Shown here piece by piece: positions 1-12,064 of a stretch of 64,000 bases of DNA. The notes under the pieces are model-generated. The model did not search any database. It saw only the letters and a program-made list of their open reading frames with translations, and was not told the origin of the DNA. The stretch is from Siphonodentalium dalli (taxonomy: Eukaryota > Mollusca > Scaphopoda > Gadilida > Siphonodentaliidae). Every line of letters starts with the position of its first letter. Position 1 is the stretch's first letter. Both the position numbers and the translations under genes were made by a program. The DNA is taken from the NCBI GenBank assembly GCA_032622095.1, contig CP136063.1:146437379-146501378 (forward strand). Reading direction: 5' to 3'.

Positions 1-507
1 GTGATACAATGGCACGGTTGTATAATATGGATTTATAAAAATAAAATCTAATCTAAATCTAGTAAATGGATACTTTGCACAGGGCGTGCGATGCAGGCGA
101 CATCACAGAAAACGCTGCTGCAGGATTACATCAGCGCATCAGACGACTCACAAGACTGGTGTGAATTTATGTATACATAAATTTATGTACATGTATAAAA
201 TTCCAATCACATCAGCGGCACTGAAAGTGAAACTAAAGTTATTATTCAATTTTGTTTAAGGGGGAGGTCAAGTGACCTGCGGAGCAAAAGTTAAAAAGTT
301 GCATATACTTCTGAGTGACTTGATGTGGTATTGGAAACAACAGGTATTTGTGTGGCGGTATCCATTTGGAATTTGTTCCATTATAATGTTGGTGTATTTA
401 GTTTTGAATTTTATATTGATTTTAAAATGTAGGTCATGTGAATAGTGTCAGTGATGTAATTCCAGAAAAAAATTCTCAGAAATGTATTTATTGCAAAATT
501 TTATAAT
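1..507. other. AT-rich sequence without recognised feature
   Basis: No convincing coding frame, inverted repeat or tandem repeat was found by reading both strands. It is treated as unannotated intergenic sequence. Confidence 0.5.
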
Positions 508-722
508 TTACCTAGCACACCGGGTCCTACTAAACAACGAACACAAACAAACACAAACAAACAAACGAACACAGGTCTAAAAAGCAGAATAGAAGTGTGT
601 GGGGGTCCATTCTATGTGTATGTGGTGTTATTTCGACCTTTGGTGGCTTAATTTTTGAGTTATTAGCATTATTTGAATACAAAGCTACTAAACAACAAAC
701 ACAAACGAACATAACATTGGCC
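508..722 (-). repeat. Dispersed repeat, inverted partner of 7500-7720
   Basis: The reverse complement of this segment aligns over about 200 bases with 7500-7720, sharing the blocks TTGTTTAGTAGCTTTGTATT, ACACATAGAATG and GTTTAGTAGGACC in the same order. Within it the string ACTAAACAAC(G/A)AACACAAAC occurs at both ends (near 530 and 685), so the repeat carries short direct repeats. No coding potential is supported; the open frames across it are incidental. It looks like an old non-autonomous mobile element, class unknown. Confidence 0.6.
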
Positions 723-727
723 CTACA

Positions 728-1902
728 GCACTATAAGGGTCATGCAGGGTGTTAATTAACTACCGCTTACTCTAACGCTTATACTCTGTCTCTTTGTTAA
801 TTACCGAGTTGTTTTGACTTTGTTTAACTCCCCTCAGTTTTTATCTGGGCTTGGGACCAGAAGATTTTATAGAAGTCAGCCGGATTTAATGTTATATATT
901 TTTGATAAAATTTGGTAGGCACGGTCTCATTTCGCTGGCGTGATTTGTTACGTAAATGCATCTTTGAGTTTAAGATTTCACATGTACATGAATGATTATG
1001 AGAAGTACTGCTAATTATTTTTTCAACATGACGCACTTTGATCGAACAAGCATGTCGCGCAAACTCGGATTTTAATCACTCATTTGTCGAGAATCTCAGG
1101 CAATGGAGAGTTTAATTCTGTGAAATTGCATTTAAAAATGCTTGCGATTTCAACATTTCTGCATTGAACAATTTATTTTCGCGTTCCAAGCGTTTTGATT
1201 TAGTTTCATCCTCCTCAGTTAGAATTACCATGTGTTTGTTCAATTGGCTGAAAGCTGAAATGGAATCGTACATCATGGACAGGTAAATTGAAATACGTTG
1301 CAACACAAAAATCATTATCTAATCGAAAACCTGAGAGATGGTTGGTCATTCGTTGGTTGCAAATTTTTTTTGCTTGGGATCAGTGATTGTCACTCACAAA
1401 ATTAAGAAGTCTTCGAATCCGTCTGTCTCGTTGTTCAGCTGGCATGTTTGTCCAAATTTTGTGTCTGACTTTCGAAGAAGATGCAATATCTGATGAGGTA
1501 AAATCCCCGCCCCCGTGGAGGGCTCCTCGAATGTCACGCAGTTGGTCAGTCACTATTTCATTGAATTTTGCTTTCTAGTATTGAAAACTTATATGATCCC
1601 AGTGCAGATAAAGAGATCCACGCATGCAGAATAGGCACTTCATTTGAATTATATTTCCTTAAAATATTGGGATTTTAAAGCTAATTGTAAACTGAACTGA
1701 AATTTGTTTTAAATCCGCCTGACTTCTATGACGTTTCCTGGTCGCAAGCTCAGATAAAGGGTGAGGGGAGTTAAACAAGGACTTATAGTGAATTAAATAA
1801 AGTCAAAACAACTCAGAGATGTGTAATTAACAAGAATATAGAGTAAGCCGTATCTAGAGTAAGCGGCAGTTCATTAACACCTTGATTAACAGCTTATAGT
1901 GC
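728..1902. mobile_element. TIR element with ~160-bp terminal inverted repeats
   Basis: The left end (728 to about 885) and the reverse complement of the right end (about 1707 to 1902) match over roughly 160 bases. Both begin GCACTATAAG, then share GGTGTTAAT, CCGCTTACTCTA, GTTGTTTTGACTTT, GTTTAACTCCCCTCA and AGAAGTCAG in order. The arms have diverged by small insertions. No clear target-site duplication was found, so the superfamily is open. Between the arms lies a small minus-strand spliced reading frame (1112-1574). Confidence 0.75.
1112..1574 (-). CDS. Small two-exon gene inside the TIR element (partial, unknown function)
   Basis: Two minus-strand exons fit together. Exon 1574-1398 starts after an AG acceptor (tttcaatactag) and ends at a consensus GTGAGT donor; it holds exactly 59 open codons in phase 0, rich in charged residues (for example KVRHKIWTNMPAEQRDRRIR). 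The next exon, 1318-1112, follows an AG (gattag), continues in phase 0 for 68 codons and ends in TAA; its C-terminal part (ETKSKRLERENKLFNAEMLK) looks like an amphipathic coiled coil. The intron would be 79 bp. The first exon with a start codon was not located between 1575 and the right arm. I do not recognise the family. The position inside an inverted-repeat element suggests an element-encoded DNA-binding or accessory protein, which is inference. The splice model is unproven; an alternative is two unrelated open frames. Confidence 0.45.
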
Positions 1903-2948
1903 GTTCTTAATCACGTGATTGGATACGAGGCATGCTGCCATGTTGGATGTATAGACATCCATAAGCAAGCACTGAGTTAATAGGATTAATTAAGAAAGCT
2001 ACTTTTAAAACCTCTTGTTGTGGCTTCGACGGAATTAGTTGCAATATTTGCCAACGCTATTAATAATCATGAACAACAGTTCTAAAAGAAATACATCGAA
2101 ATGTTAGATAAACCTACTATAGGGGTGCGATATTTATTAAAAAGAATTGAGTGTAGACTCGGAACTGTCGCCAAACGTTACAGATCCATACATACGCCAT
2201 TACATTCGTGTTAATCACAGTTATGTTTTGAAATAAAATTATTACAGGCTTACCTAATTTGTTTTCAATGAATGATAATGTAGTCCATGTATTATCGAAA
2301 CAAATGAGCTCCCCGGTGTTGCATTTATGTGTGTTTTAAAACGCTGTATGCATGTAACATGACAATATAGCTTCATTCCGATATTTTCAAGCAAGATGGC
2401 TAGGTGTGTGTAGAAGCATCTTCTAAAAGTGTCATTCGTTTGATAACAAAAACAAATAGAGCAACTTTGAAAAAACAAAGAGTGATTTTTGGCCATTTCC
2501 GATAACCAACAAAGATCGATGCTTACGTGTGAATCAAATTGCGTAACAAACGCCATTATATAACTTCAATATAGAATAGACTATCTAATATCGGAACAGT
2601 GCTAATTTATAGCTCCCACCTTGATGAAATAACTTGAAGCTGACCGGAGGTGTACATGTCGTAATTAATCTATAATCTCTCATTTGTTAAACAGTACACC
2701 CTCAGGCATCAAATTTAAAGTTGGCAAAAATAAATATAACAATAAACATATCCGTTTCCCGTAACTTGGCTGAATCACATTAAAGGTGTCAACAACTTTG
2801 CGACTGTATGCAAAGGATTACCAAATAGTGTTTTTTTTTAATTCCACATCTTATTTGGCCATCATTAAGTACATGAAAGAAAAACACCCATGATGGAGTC
2901 AGTTACTTGTTGTCATGTGGCAACAATAGCTCAAAGTGAACTCGTTCG
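1903..2948. other. Unannotated sequence
   Basis: Mixed AT-rich sequence. Open frames here (for example minus 2254-2556) have no recognisable domain or splice context. No repeat with another part of the window was noticed. Confidence 0.4.
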
Positions 2949-3557
2949 ATGAAGGTTGCATGTACACAGCGCGAACCACGTGCAATGTGTGAAATTTCTT
3001 GTCATTCTCTTGGAAAACTTTTGTTGATTCCCAATTACATGTGTGCATTGTGGCAGCCATGTGGAGAAAGCTTTAGATTCTCAAATGGATTAACTTCGAT
3101 TAAGTTAAACGTTTGCAGAAGATCATACAGGTCTTATCCATGCCAACATGGGTTCAGGAGTGCGTGGTCCTGTCAAACGCAACTTCTCGAATACGTGGAA
3201 CACATTTCTTCAGAAATGGATAAGAACAACCCAGTGGACGTATTATATTTGGACTTCAAAAAGGCAGTCCCGCATCAGCGCCTGATTCAAAAGTTGTCAT
3301 CATATGGAGTCCAAGGGACAATGTTGGCATGGATAAATTGTTTCTTTTCAGATAGAAAGCAGTGTGTGCGCATAAATGTTCCCCAAGGAAGTGTTTTAGG
3401 ACCTGCTTTATTTTTAATTTTCATCAACGACTTACCAGAAAACGTTGATTGTCTATGCAAAATATTTGCAGATGATACAAAATTAATTTTAAATCAACTA
3501 AGATCGGATATGCAGAAATGCATAGATTCTGTATGCCGGTGGCCACGGCGCAATTAA
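2949..3557 (+). pseudogene. LINE reverse transcriptase fragment
   Basis: The open frame encodes 202 residues, of which about residue 64 onward is reverse transcriptase of a non-LTR retrotransposon: QHGFRSAWSCQTQLLEY, VLYLDFKKA, VPQGSVLGPALFLIFINDL and the catalytic FADD box. The first 60 residues do not look like RT and probably come from flanking sequence. The domain is damaged without losing frame: the usual FDK between DFKKA and VPH is missing, and a stretch of roughly 15 residues expected just before VPQGSVLGP is absent (RKQCVRIN runs straight into it). The frame stops soon after FADD, so thumb and C-terminal parts are gone. The block set fits the Jockey/CR1 group, but the clade cannot be assigned by eye. 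It cannot be active. Confidence 0.8.
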
Positions 3558-3706
3558 TATTCATAACACATCATCGAACGGGACTATACTATTTTGATTT
3601 TTTAGTTTGTAATTTTATATCTTTACATTCAACTGTAAATAACATTGTATGCACAAATCACTCATTGATAGGCAATGCACACGAATGAGACACTTGATTA
3701 TAATTA

Positions 3707-3724
3707 TAGATAGATAGATAGATA
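3707..3724. repeat. (TAGA)n microsatellite
   Basis: About four and a half tandem TAGA units. On the minus strand they follow an A-rich stretch, which could be the 3' tail of an old LINE oriented on the minus strand, but no coding part is attached. Confidence 0.8.
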
Positions 3725-3949
3725 ATTTTTTAATAGCTAAAAGATGCAAAATTTGCAGACAATTGAGCATAAGCATATATACAAAAGAGTAACACAGAGT
3801 GTGACATTCATATAGTATAAATATAAAAAGTATAGATATATAAATATAACAAGAATGCAGCTTGACAGTTCTGTAGAGGGACAAGATAGTGAATAAACCT
3901 AGCTTAGTAATGACTACTAAATAGATACTCATACCTTTAAATATATATA

Positions 3950-5401
3950 CAGGGTTTCCGCCAGGGGGAAATTAATGAGTCCGTATTGGAGAAACACATA
4001 ACGTGACGGGGCGACCATGGTTCGTCCTGTTGGGCGAAAATTTTGTTATTTGACACTGAAAAGAAGCCGTTTCCTTGCACCTGAGTGTCCCACAAAGCAA
4101 TCCAAAGCTATACGTATATTATGCAAGTCTATCATTTCCGTCGGTGCATTAATTCTGTTGATGGTATCCAATAGTTAGTCATTTAATTACGTACGTAAGA
4201 CTGCCTGATTGAAGACTATATAAATGAACGAGCTACAAGTTTAATACAATGTTTACAAATTTATAACTTACAACAAGATTCCAACAGGTAGAATGAATCT
4301 AAACACTAAAAAGCATCTACGCATTGACCAATAACATCTAGCAAGGAGAATTGAATAAAGTATTTCTTAGAATTTCAAGATGTAGCGTCAGTGAAAATGA
4401 AACTGACAGGATTATATAATCTGTCAATCGTAAAACTATTTGTGCGCGGTGACGACCTACTGCAGGGTTTGTCTGCAGGAGATATTTATAGCGGCGAAAT
4501 ACGAATGGTAGAGAAATCTTTCACCCGGAACGCGTAGCTTGTTCAATAGTCTGTATTATTCCAACAACTGATGACCGCAGTCCGTAGCTATAGAACAGAA
4601 TTTTAGCCAACATGTTATAAAATGTAATTGAGTTTTGGCGGGAAATGTGAACATGTGCGTCGTTGATTATTGTGCTTGGGGACAACGAAACTATTATTGA
4701 TCGTACTTTGACTTTATCTCCATATTGGGGGGAGGAGTATGTGTTCGTGTTTATCCTCCATGCATGTAATATGGCTCAAATGAATGGTGTTCTCACTATG
4801 AATTCCCGCTATAAAGACTGATTTGGGACAAGTTCCGTATTATTGTGAAATAAATGACTTTGGGATTTTGTTAAGTATGCATGGCAATATACGCATAATA
4901 ATCAACACACGTAGAGAATCACATGTATTTTTCAGAAACTTCACTTACCGGTACATCGAACTCAAAACAAATGATAATACAGCAATAAGATAAATGATCA
5001 ACATTGAGTAGTTTCATCCACGAAAATCCAGTGCATAAAAATATCCCCGACTCAGCACGGGGTCTTCGAGCGTGAGTAGTTTCATCCATGGAATCCCGTG
5101 CACAAGAATATATAGTCAACAGTACGGCAGTCTTTGATGTTACCGCGACATGTATTACGCGGTATCTAATGTCGCTATTTGACACCTCTTTCTTATTGTT
5201 TTTTCAGGAGATGGACTGTGTCGATTTCATTTTGTCAATATTAATGAAAATAAGAGTAGATATATAGCATGTCGACACAGACAAGACTGAAAAAGTTTTT
5301 AATAACGTCATTTATTTGTGTATGAGCGGGATTTCATGCAACGAGCGACGGGGGGAATGGGTCCGTGTGACGGACCCGCAGCCGGCCTGGCGGAAACCCT
5401 G
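3950..5401. mobile_element. Non-autonomous TIR element, CAGGG...CCCTG ends (hAT-like)
   Basis: The ends form a perfect 16-bp inverted repeat, CAGGGTTTCCGCCAGG at 3950-3965 and its reverse complement at 5386-5401. The CAGGG start is common in hAT elements. Flanks are ATATATA on both sides, which could be part of a target duplication but is low complexity and so weak. The 1.45-kb interior has no transposase frame; near 5010-5100 a segment beginning GAGTAGTTTCATCCA occurs twice in tandem. Non-autonomous element by inspection. Confidence 0.65.
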
Positions 5402-5823
5402 ATATATACAAACATGAATAATCAACCCGTGCCATCCCACCCTCCTCCATCAACAGGACTGTCATGTTGCTTAAGAAATACTAGTAAGAGAACAAACAGC
5501 TCTTCGCCACCTGCATATACACACTGCTGCCATGTATGGCCGGCTTTAGACTGGCATGTCCATGACCGAAAGATGGTAACCCGAAATACAGGCAGCAGTG
5601 ACAATATATGCAGCTGGCCAAGTACTGTCATCGTACATAGAAAGATAGAGAGAAAGATATAGTAGAAGAGAAATATACATATGAATATGCTCGTCTGACA
5701 AGTCATGCCATCGATTGCCATCAAGGAGCGCACAGGAAAGCAAGCCAAAGCTTGCTTATTTCCACTGTGGTCCTTAATGGTAACCGACCACATGACTGAC
5801 AAGGCCACAGCACAAGTTCTCAT
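5402..5823. other. Unannotated sequence between two TIR elements
   Basis: Overlapping open frames exist on both strands (minus 5422-5874, plus 5318-5662 and 5705-5902) but they run into the flanking transposon ends and show no domain, so none is accepted as a gene. Confidence 0.4.
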
Positions 5824-7212
5824 AAGGTCGTTAGAGCTGAAACGGTTGACCCATTCTTCTAACCGGTTAACCATCGGGGTTAGCCGGATTTCAACCGGTT
5901 AACCGCTAATTTCTAGCGGACTTCTCTCACACTAATTATGTCGACATTATGCCATGCTCCAGGGACAAACCTAGGTGAGAAATAGTAGCTGAAATAAAGA
6001 CCTTATTCACGGCATTTAACGATATTCAAAAACACGCATTCACTGGTCTTTTGCTGGCTCTCGTGATGGGGAATGAGCAAGTGAAATTTGTGAATGGCAG
6101 GGGGATCGCTTATTCGCCGTGATCAGAATATGTTTGGGCATTTGTAAAACGAGTAACAATAGTATGGGTATTGTTAAAACAAGTAACAAAACTATGTATT
6201 AAAGATCTGTAATATATCATTATCATTGGTATATCCTCCAATGAATTATATATAAATACAAGAAAGTAATAACTATAGAACAAAAAGGAAGGTCAGTTAG
6301 GTCAGACTCGCAGTCCTATTCAGTATTCGAGCTATTCGTCGATATCATGATCGCGGACACTAGTGTTGGAAGGTTATAGAATTTACGTTTACGTTTCGTT
6401 TTTTTTGGTAAAAAAACCTCGGTTTCAGTTTTAGTATGCAATCACTTGACATATAGAAATTACTGCCAAATTGAGTGTCAATTAGTCCCACAGGCACAAC
6501 CAGTTACAGAGTAGCATGGAGCATCAATTTCCTTGATAAAAGGGAAGATCATTGATTGAAGAAGTTTTGGGTTGCTTCAACTACGATGTCTGTTTGGTCA
6601 CTCAATTGAATTGATCATATTAGATCACAACAGGGAGGAAGAACGGGAAGAGTGAAGACATTGTGCAGCTGATCTCAATCATCAAACTTTGTCGACTTAC
6701 ATAGTTTTTATAAACCCCACTGTAAAACAGTTTTAGTATGTCATGGTGTGATTCCAATTTGAATCCATGTTGCTTCGTGCAGTATTAACTATTAAGTTAC
6801 GAAAGCACGCATTGCCACACAACGCCACTTTTACGTTGTCACTTCCTTGTGTGCATTCAGACTTGATATACACAGTGACTGCACACGTGCTTTTGTCGGA
6901 AGATCAGAGAAAACTTCAAAGGGTCGGAATTGATTGAAGGTCGCCGACACTTCCAGACAGTTCAAGAATTGCTACTAAGTATCTGATACTACCGCGTGTA
7001 CCAATTAATGCTTGCATTGCACTCTACTATCGGTCACACAGGATTTAGTATTAGTTTTGCATCATTTAACCTAATATTTTGAGGATTATTCACGTTCACA
7101 TTCAACTGACAACGGGATGCGGTTACGTCCGGTTCATTTTTTTCTAACGGGTTACATCGCTAACCGAATGCTAACCGGTTATCCGTCTAACCGTTTCAGC
7201 TCTGAAGGTCGT
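5824..7212. mobile_element. Non-autonomous hAT element with 8-bp TSD
   Basis: An 8-bp direct repeat AAGGTCGT lies at 5824-5831 and 7205-7212. Just inside are inverted ends: TAGAGCTGAAACGGTT from 5832 and, at the right end, the complement of CAGAGCTGAAACGGTT ending at 7204. Both arms continue with TAACCGGTTA motifs. The 8-bp duplication and T/CAGAGCTG ends are typical of hAT transposons. The 1373-bp body has no transposase frame, so it depended on an autonomous relative. It is the best supported insertion in the left part of the window. Confidence 0.85.
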
Positions 7213-7499
7213 ACAGTATTATTAATAGCATGATTCACACCATTAATAATATACAAAGTCAGATTCCTCAGTACCTAAAATTTTATCGAATAATCCTGTT
7301 TTATTAGGTGATTCCATGTAGCCAAGTTGCAGTTAGGTTCAATATAATATTTACATAATATTCCACAACGTGATCCCGGTGTAGAAAAAGCTATATATAA
7401 CTTCCTGCAAAAGTGGCTTGTTTATACCCGTTGCTACATCCAACATGGCGCTGCACAATGCAAACTGGGATGTGTGACGTTATACAGAAATGCTCTATA

Positions 7500-7720
7500 C
7501 TGCCAATGTTATGTTCATTTCTGTTCGTTGTTTAGTAGCTTTGTATTCAAATAACGCTGACTCAAAAAATAAGTAATAAAAGTTGGAAGTAATACCACAT
7601 GCACATAGAATGCACCCGCAAACCCAATTTCACCGTTCTATTCCGCTTTTTGGACTTGTGTTCGTTTATGACAAATTATGTTCATTGTATGATTGTTTAC
7701 AGTTTAGTAGGACCGAGCAC
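7500..7720 (+). repeat. Dispersed repeat, inverted partner of 508-722
   Basis: Same repeat as 508-722 in opposite orientation, with several insertions and deletions between the copies. The open frame 7583-7858 runs through it and is judged incidental. Confidence 0.6.
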
Positions 7721-8429
7721 ACCTGCCAGTTAAAATGGTATGACTGTTCAACGATATGCTTGCTTTGGTTCCCGAACAACTGCTTCATACTTAACTTTTG
7801 TTCGAGAGATGGAAATCCCCATTTAAAATTGGCACTTCACCTCCCCATTAATTATTGAAAATAAACTTCGCAATCTCATTCTCAGTCAGATTCTGATAGC
7901 TGATTCATGGGCATTGCAAGTTTCCGGACTTGCTCATGCCTCCTGCTCAGCTTTATTATTAATGCTTGGATTCAAGCTAACATACAGGAAATTTTCCAAT
8001 TTTATGCGCTTTATTATTCCTTCCATTCTGACTGTCAGTGGTTTAAATTCTTGGTTTGAGTGGGAAATTATTGGAATTTCTGACAGACATTCCCGCCACA
8101 ACCGAGCAATTCCATTAACTACTCCAAGCAAGAAAGTGTTACCGCCCCTTGTGCGCCGACAAAAAACGGAGTAAAACCTACACCAAGCTCTCCCAGTGCT
8201 ATTATCGCTCAATTATGACGCCAATTGGGTTAAGGACGTAGGTACCGGCTGGTATCTATCAAAAAAATGTTGTTATACGGATTTTAAGTGGTTTTTGCTT
8301 AATAATTGTGAATGTTTACGAACATATTTCAAAAGAACACGCCGTAAGTTTTTATTGACGTGGGTTATAATTGGTAATGACGTCAATTGGAGTAAGGGCG
8401 TATTGTACCAGAGGCGTATGTAAACTAGT
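7721..8429. other. Unassigned sequence with a short degenerate repeat
   Basis: Opposed open frames at 7914-8174 (plus) and 7934-8212 (minus) have no recognisable domain. Two related segments (GACGCCAATTGGGTTAAGGA near 8218 and GACGTCAATTGGAGTAAGGG near 8379) are about 160 bases apart and suggest an old tandem duplication. Confidence 0.4.
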
Positions 8430-9090
8430 TTGTGATTTCAAAATGGACTAATGATGGCACAAGAATAATCCACACAGATAGCTCCCTGGCTGCTGTGGTT
8501 ATGAATACATAAGGAATTTAGCAACGAAAAATGTCCTAATTTTACCCCACGCACGACTTACGCCCAATATTTGAACAGCTGGACAAGTTTATGTGACCTA
8601 GTTTGTGATTTTATATGGATTAGTGGTGGCAAAAGAAGAATCCAAAAGGATGGTCCCGTAGATGCTATGGTTATGCATACATAGGCGATTTAGTAACGAT
8701 TATTATTATATTTTGAGAATTTAGTAACAAAAAGTGCTATTTTGACACCCCATTCACGACTTCAGCCCGATTTTCGAAAAATTTGAAGGGGCTATATGGC
8801 CGCTACCTGTCCAATAGATGCCCGCTGTGTGGCACCGCACGAAAATACAAGGATTCCCGGGTGGCCACCATGACTCTGGCTACACATCCGATTTAGGAAC
8901 AAAAAGTGCATTTTTAGCTCCATGCACGACTTCGGCCCAATTTTCGAAAATTTGGGAGGGTCTGCGTGGTCGCGTGACGTTCCTATAGATGCCCGCTGGG
9001 TGGCACCGCACGAAAATACAAGGATTCCCGGGTGGCCACCATGACTCTGGCTACGCAGCCGATTTAGTAACGAAATGTGCTATCGTTCTT
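8430..9090. repeat. Degenerate tandem repeat, ~180-bp units
   Basis: Four related units follow one another, each with the order: TTAG(C/T)AACGAAAA(A)TG, a CCCCA(C/T)GCACGACTT box, a gap, GATGCC or GATGCT, and GGTTATGCATACATA or a GACTCTGGCTAC variant. The last two units (about 8770-9085) are the closest, sharing the GC-richer block GGCACCGCACGAAAATACAA. No coding frame crosses the array. Confidence 0.7.
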
Positions 9091-9099
9091 ATCGCGCCT

Positions 9100-9215
9100 C
9101 TCAGCTTAGGGGAATGTTTATCCCCACGTGCAGGCCTTTCATGGCCATATTAGTCTCAACTTTGGGGAATGTTTAGCCCTACGTGCAGGCCTTCAAGGGC
9201 CATGTTACTATGTGC
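9100..9215. repeat. Tandem dimer, ~65-bp unit
   Basis: GGGGAATGTTTATCCCCACG and GGGGAATGTTTAGCCCTACG, each followed by TGCAGGCCTT and a GGCCAT box, lie in direct tandem order. Confidence 0.75.
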
Positions 9216-9802
9216 AATCTCTTGCCATGTATGCAGATACCCTCTTCCATAATGTAGATACATTGTTACTGTATCTCTCGCACCATTAAAAACCACTGCA
9301 TTTGTAGAATGACTATCAGTGTGTTTTATTACGCCACACCGTGGTGTTGCTTGGTACGCAGATTTTCATATTCTGTGGTCGATCGATAATCCACAGAGGC
9401 GTTATTTCGCTAAAATCCGATTTGGATTCTGGATTCAGATTACAGATTTGTCCCCGTACGACTTGGTTCGGCAAAAGAACAGACCACAAATTTCCAGAAT
9501 CAGTAAACGAACAGACCGTAATCCTAATTTCGTGGGAAACCTCCGATGATTACAACTAAGCGGTACGAAGCTTCGGCACATTAATTATTATTCAAAATAA
9601 TATTATGAATATGCATACCCTTATTTACATATGGAAATGATGTCAAGCACCTATAAATAATCTATATTTGGAAGTAATGACTACGGGGAGCATGTATTGC
9701 ATATTCTAATGAGCTCATGTTTTAGAGTACAGCAAGAATCAAAAAAATTTGCTCGTAAACAAATAGCACAATTTTATGAATTATACGATAACTTATCTAA
9801 TG

Positions 9803-11585
9803 AGTGTATACAGTTCTATCGAAATCGGGCGAAAAATGTTACTTTGCATCATTAACCCCAAAGCTGTGGCGGTTTTTCGTCCAATGTACCGAAGCTTCGT
9901 GACATGTACCGAAGCTTCGTGACGTGTCAGAACTCCAAGAATATACCAAAACCGGGACAACAAATGTTATCAAACGTTGAATGGTCACCAGAAACCTCGA
10001 TATTAGTCATTTCAGACCATAATTAGCATCGGATTATATATTAACCCATCGTGTAATATGTCAAAATTACACACTTTGTTACACCCACCCATATATAACT
10101 GCTTCCTCCCTAATACATGGCTACATATCAGAAGTTTATCTATGTCTAATTAATGAGAGTATACAGTTCTATCGAAATCGGGCGAAAAATGTTACTTTAC
10201 ATCATTAACCCCAAAGCTGTGGCGGTTTTTCGTCCAATGTACCGAAGCTTCGTGACATGTACCGAAGCTTCGTGACGTGTCAGAACTCCAAGAATATACC
10301 AAAACCGGGACAATAAATGTTATCAAACGTTGAACGGTCACCAAAAACCTCGATATTAGTCATTTCAGACCATAATTAGCATCGGATTATATATTAACCC
10401 ATCGTGTAATATGTCAAAATTACACACTTTGTTACACCCACCCATATATAACTGCTTCCTCCCTAATACATGGCTACATATCAGAAGTTTATCTATGTCT
10501 AATTAATGAGAGTATACAGTTCTATCGAAATCGGGCGAAAAATGTTACTTTGCATCATTAACCCCAAAGCTGTGGCGGTTTTTCGTCCAATGTACCGAAG
10601 CTTCGTGACATGTACCGAAGCTTCGTGACGTGTCAGAACTCCAAGAATATACCAAAACCGGGACAACAAATGTTATCAAACGTTGAATGGTCACCAGAAA
10701 CCTCGATATTAGTCATTTCAGACCATAATTAGCATCGGATTATATATTAACCCATCGTGTAATATGTCAAAATTACACACTTTGTTACACCCACCCATAT
10801 ATAACTGCTTCCTCCCTAATACATGGCTACATATCAGAAGTTTATCTATGTCTAATTAATGAGAGTATACAGTTCTATCGAAATCGGGCGAAAAATGTTA
10901 CTTTACATCATTAACCCCAAAGCTGTGGCGGTTTTTCGTCCAATGTACCGAAGCTTCGTGACATGTACCGAAGCTTCGTGACGTGTCAGAACTCCAAGAA
11001 TATACCAAAACCGGGACAATAAATGTTATCAAACGTTGAACGGTCACCAAAAACCTCGATATTAGTCATTTCAGACCATAATTAGCATCGGATTATATAT
11101 TAACCCATCGTGTAATATGTCAAAATTACACACTTTGTTACACCCACCCATATATAACTGCTTCCTCCCTAATACATGGCTACATATCAGAAGTTTATCT
11201 ATGTCTAATTAATGAGAGTATACAGTTCTATCGAAATCGGGCGAAAAATGTTACTTTACATCATTAACCCCAAAGCTGTGGCGGTTTTTCGTCCAATGTA
11301 CCGAAGCTTCGTGACATGTACCGAAGCTTCGTGACGTGTCAGAACTCCAAGAATATACCAAAACCGGGACAATAAATGTTATCAAACGTTGAACGGTCAC
11401 CAGAAACCTCGATATTAGTCATTTCCGACCATAATTAGCATCGGATTATATATTAACCCATCGTGTAATATGTCAAAATTACACACTTTGTTACAACACC
11501 CATATATAACTGCTTCCTCCCTAATACATGGCTACAAATCAGAAGTTTATCTATGTCTAATTAATGAGAGTATACAGTTCTATCA
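9803..11585. repeat. Satellite array, 353-bp monomer, five copies
   Basis: The landmark CAGTTCTATC occurs at 9811, 10164, 10517, 10870, 11223 and 11575, giving a period of 353 (352 in the last unit). Copies are almost identical. Two types alternate: type A (units 1 and 3) has TTTGCATCAT, GGGACAACAAATG and GAATGGTCACCAG; type B (units 2 and 4) has TTTACATCAT, GGGACAATAAATG and GAACGGTCACCAAA; unit 5 is B with two private changes. The order A-B-A-B-B' indicates a 706-bp dimeric higher-order unit. Every monomer contains ATGTACCGAAGCTTCGTGAC twice in tandem, each with the palindrome CGAAGCTTCG. A single related box lies just left, at about 9566. Right of the array, near 11585, sequence resembling the left flank resumes. 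Confidence 0.95.
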
Positions 11586-11925
11586 ATTTCGTGGTAATCC
11601 GATTGGGATTCGGATTCCGATTACAGACTCAAATGTTCGTAATGTAAACAAACCGAGATTTCGCCACCTCAGAGTTTAAAAACACAATAAAACATAAGAA
11701 TCCGTCTCTTGTGTACAAATTATTGCAGAATATAAACGATCTATATCAAAGAATTTTAAATGCGGAGACAAATTTGTTTTATTGAATGTAAACTGGGAGA
11801 ATATTACTGAAATTAGCCAAATAATAACGCTATTGATAGTAACGCTGGGGGAGCACTTCGGTTGATGGCGAAGAAATTGCAATTCATTGTTGATTGTCAC
11901 TTTCATATGTCCATTTCATAATTCC

Positions 11926-12064
11926 ATCCTTAAAATACCGCCCGAACGCATGTCGATTTCGAATTCGGCGGATACGTCACCATTGACCGAGTTCATATGC
12001 ACCTGCATGGATATGTCTTCTGCTGTGTTCGTTATTATAATGTTTCTTCTTATTCAAGAAATAG
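11926..12064 (-). other. Short unassigned coding-like frame with an NSVNG box
   Basis: The minus frame reads about 45 codons including QVHMNSVNGDVSAEFEIDMR before a TGA. The residues H-x-N-S-V-N-G and D-x-R recur in a plus-strand frame at 28092-28258. Composition looks protein-like, but no domain is recognised. Could be two fragments of one old element gene or chance. Confidence 0.25.

Noticed and set aside
1387-1578. 63-residue plus frame
   Set aside because: Shadow of the minus-strand exon 1398-1574, which has splice signals and a better composition.
5422-5874. 150-residue minus frame and opposed plus frames
   Set aside because: It starts inside the hAT terminal repeat and runs into the edge of the neighbouring TIR element; composition is not protein-like.
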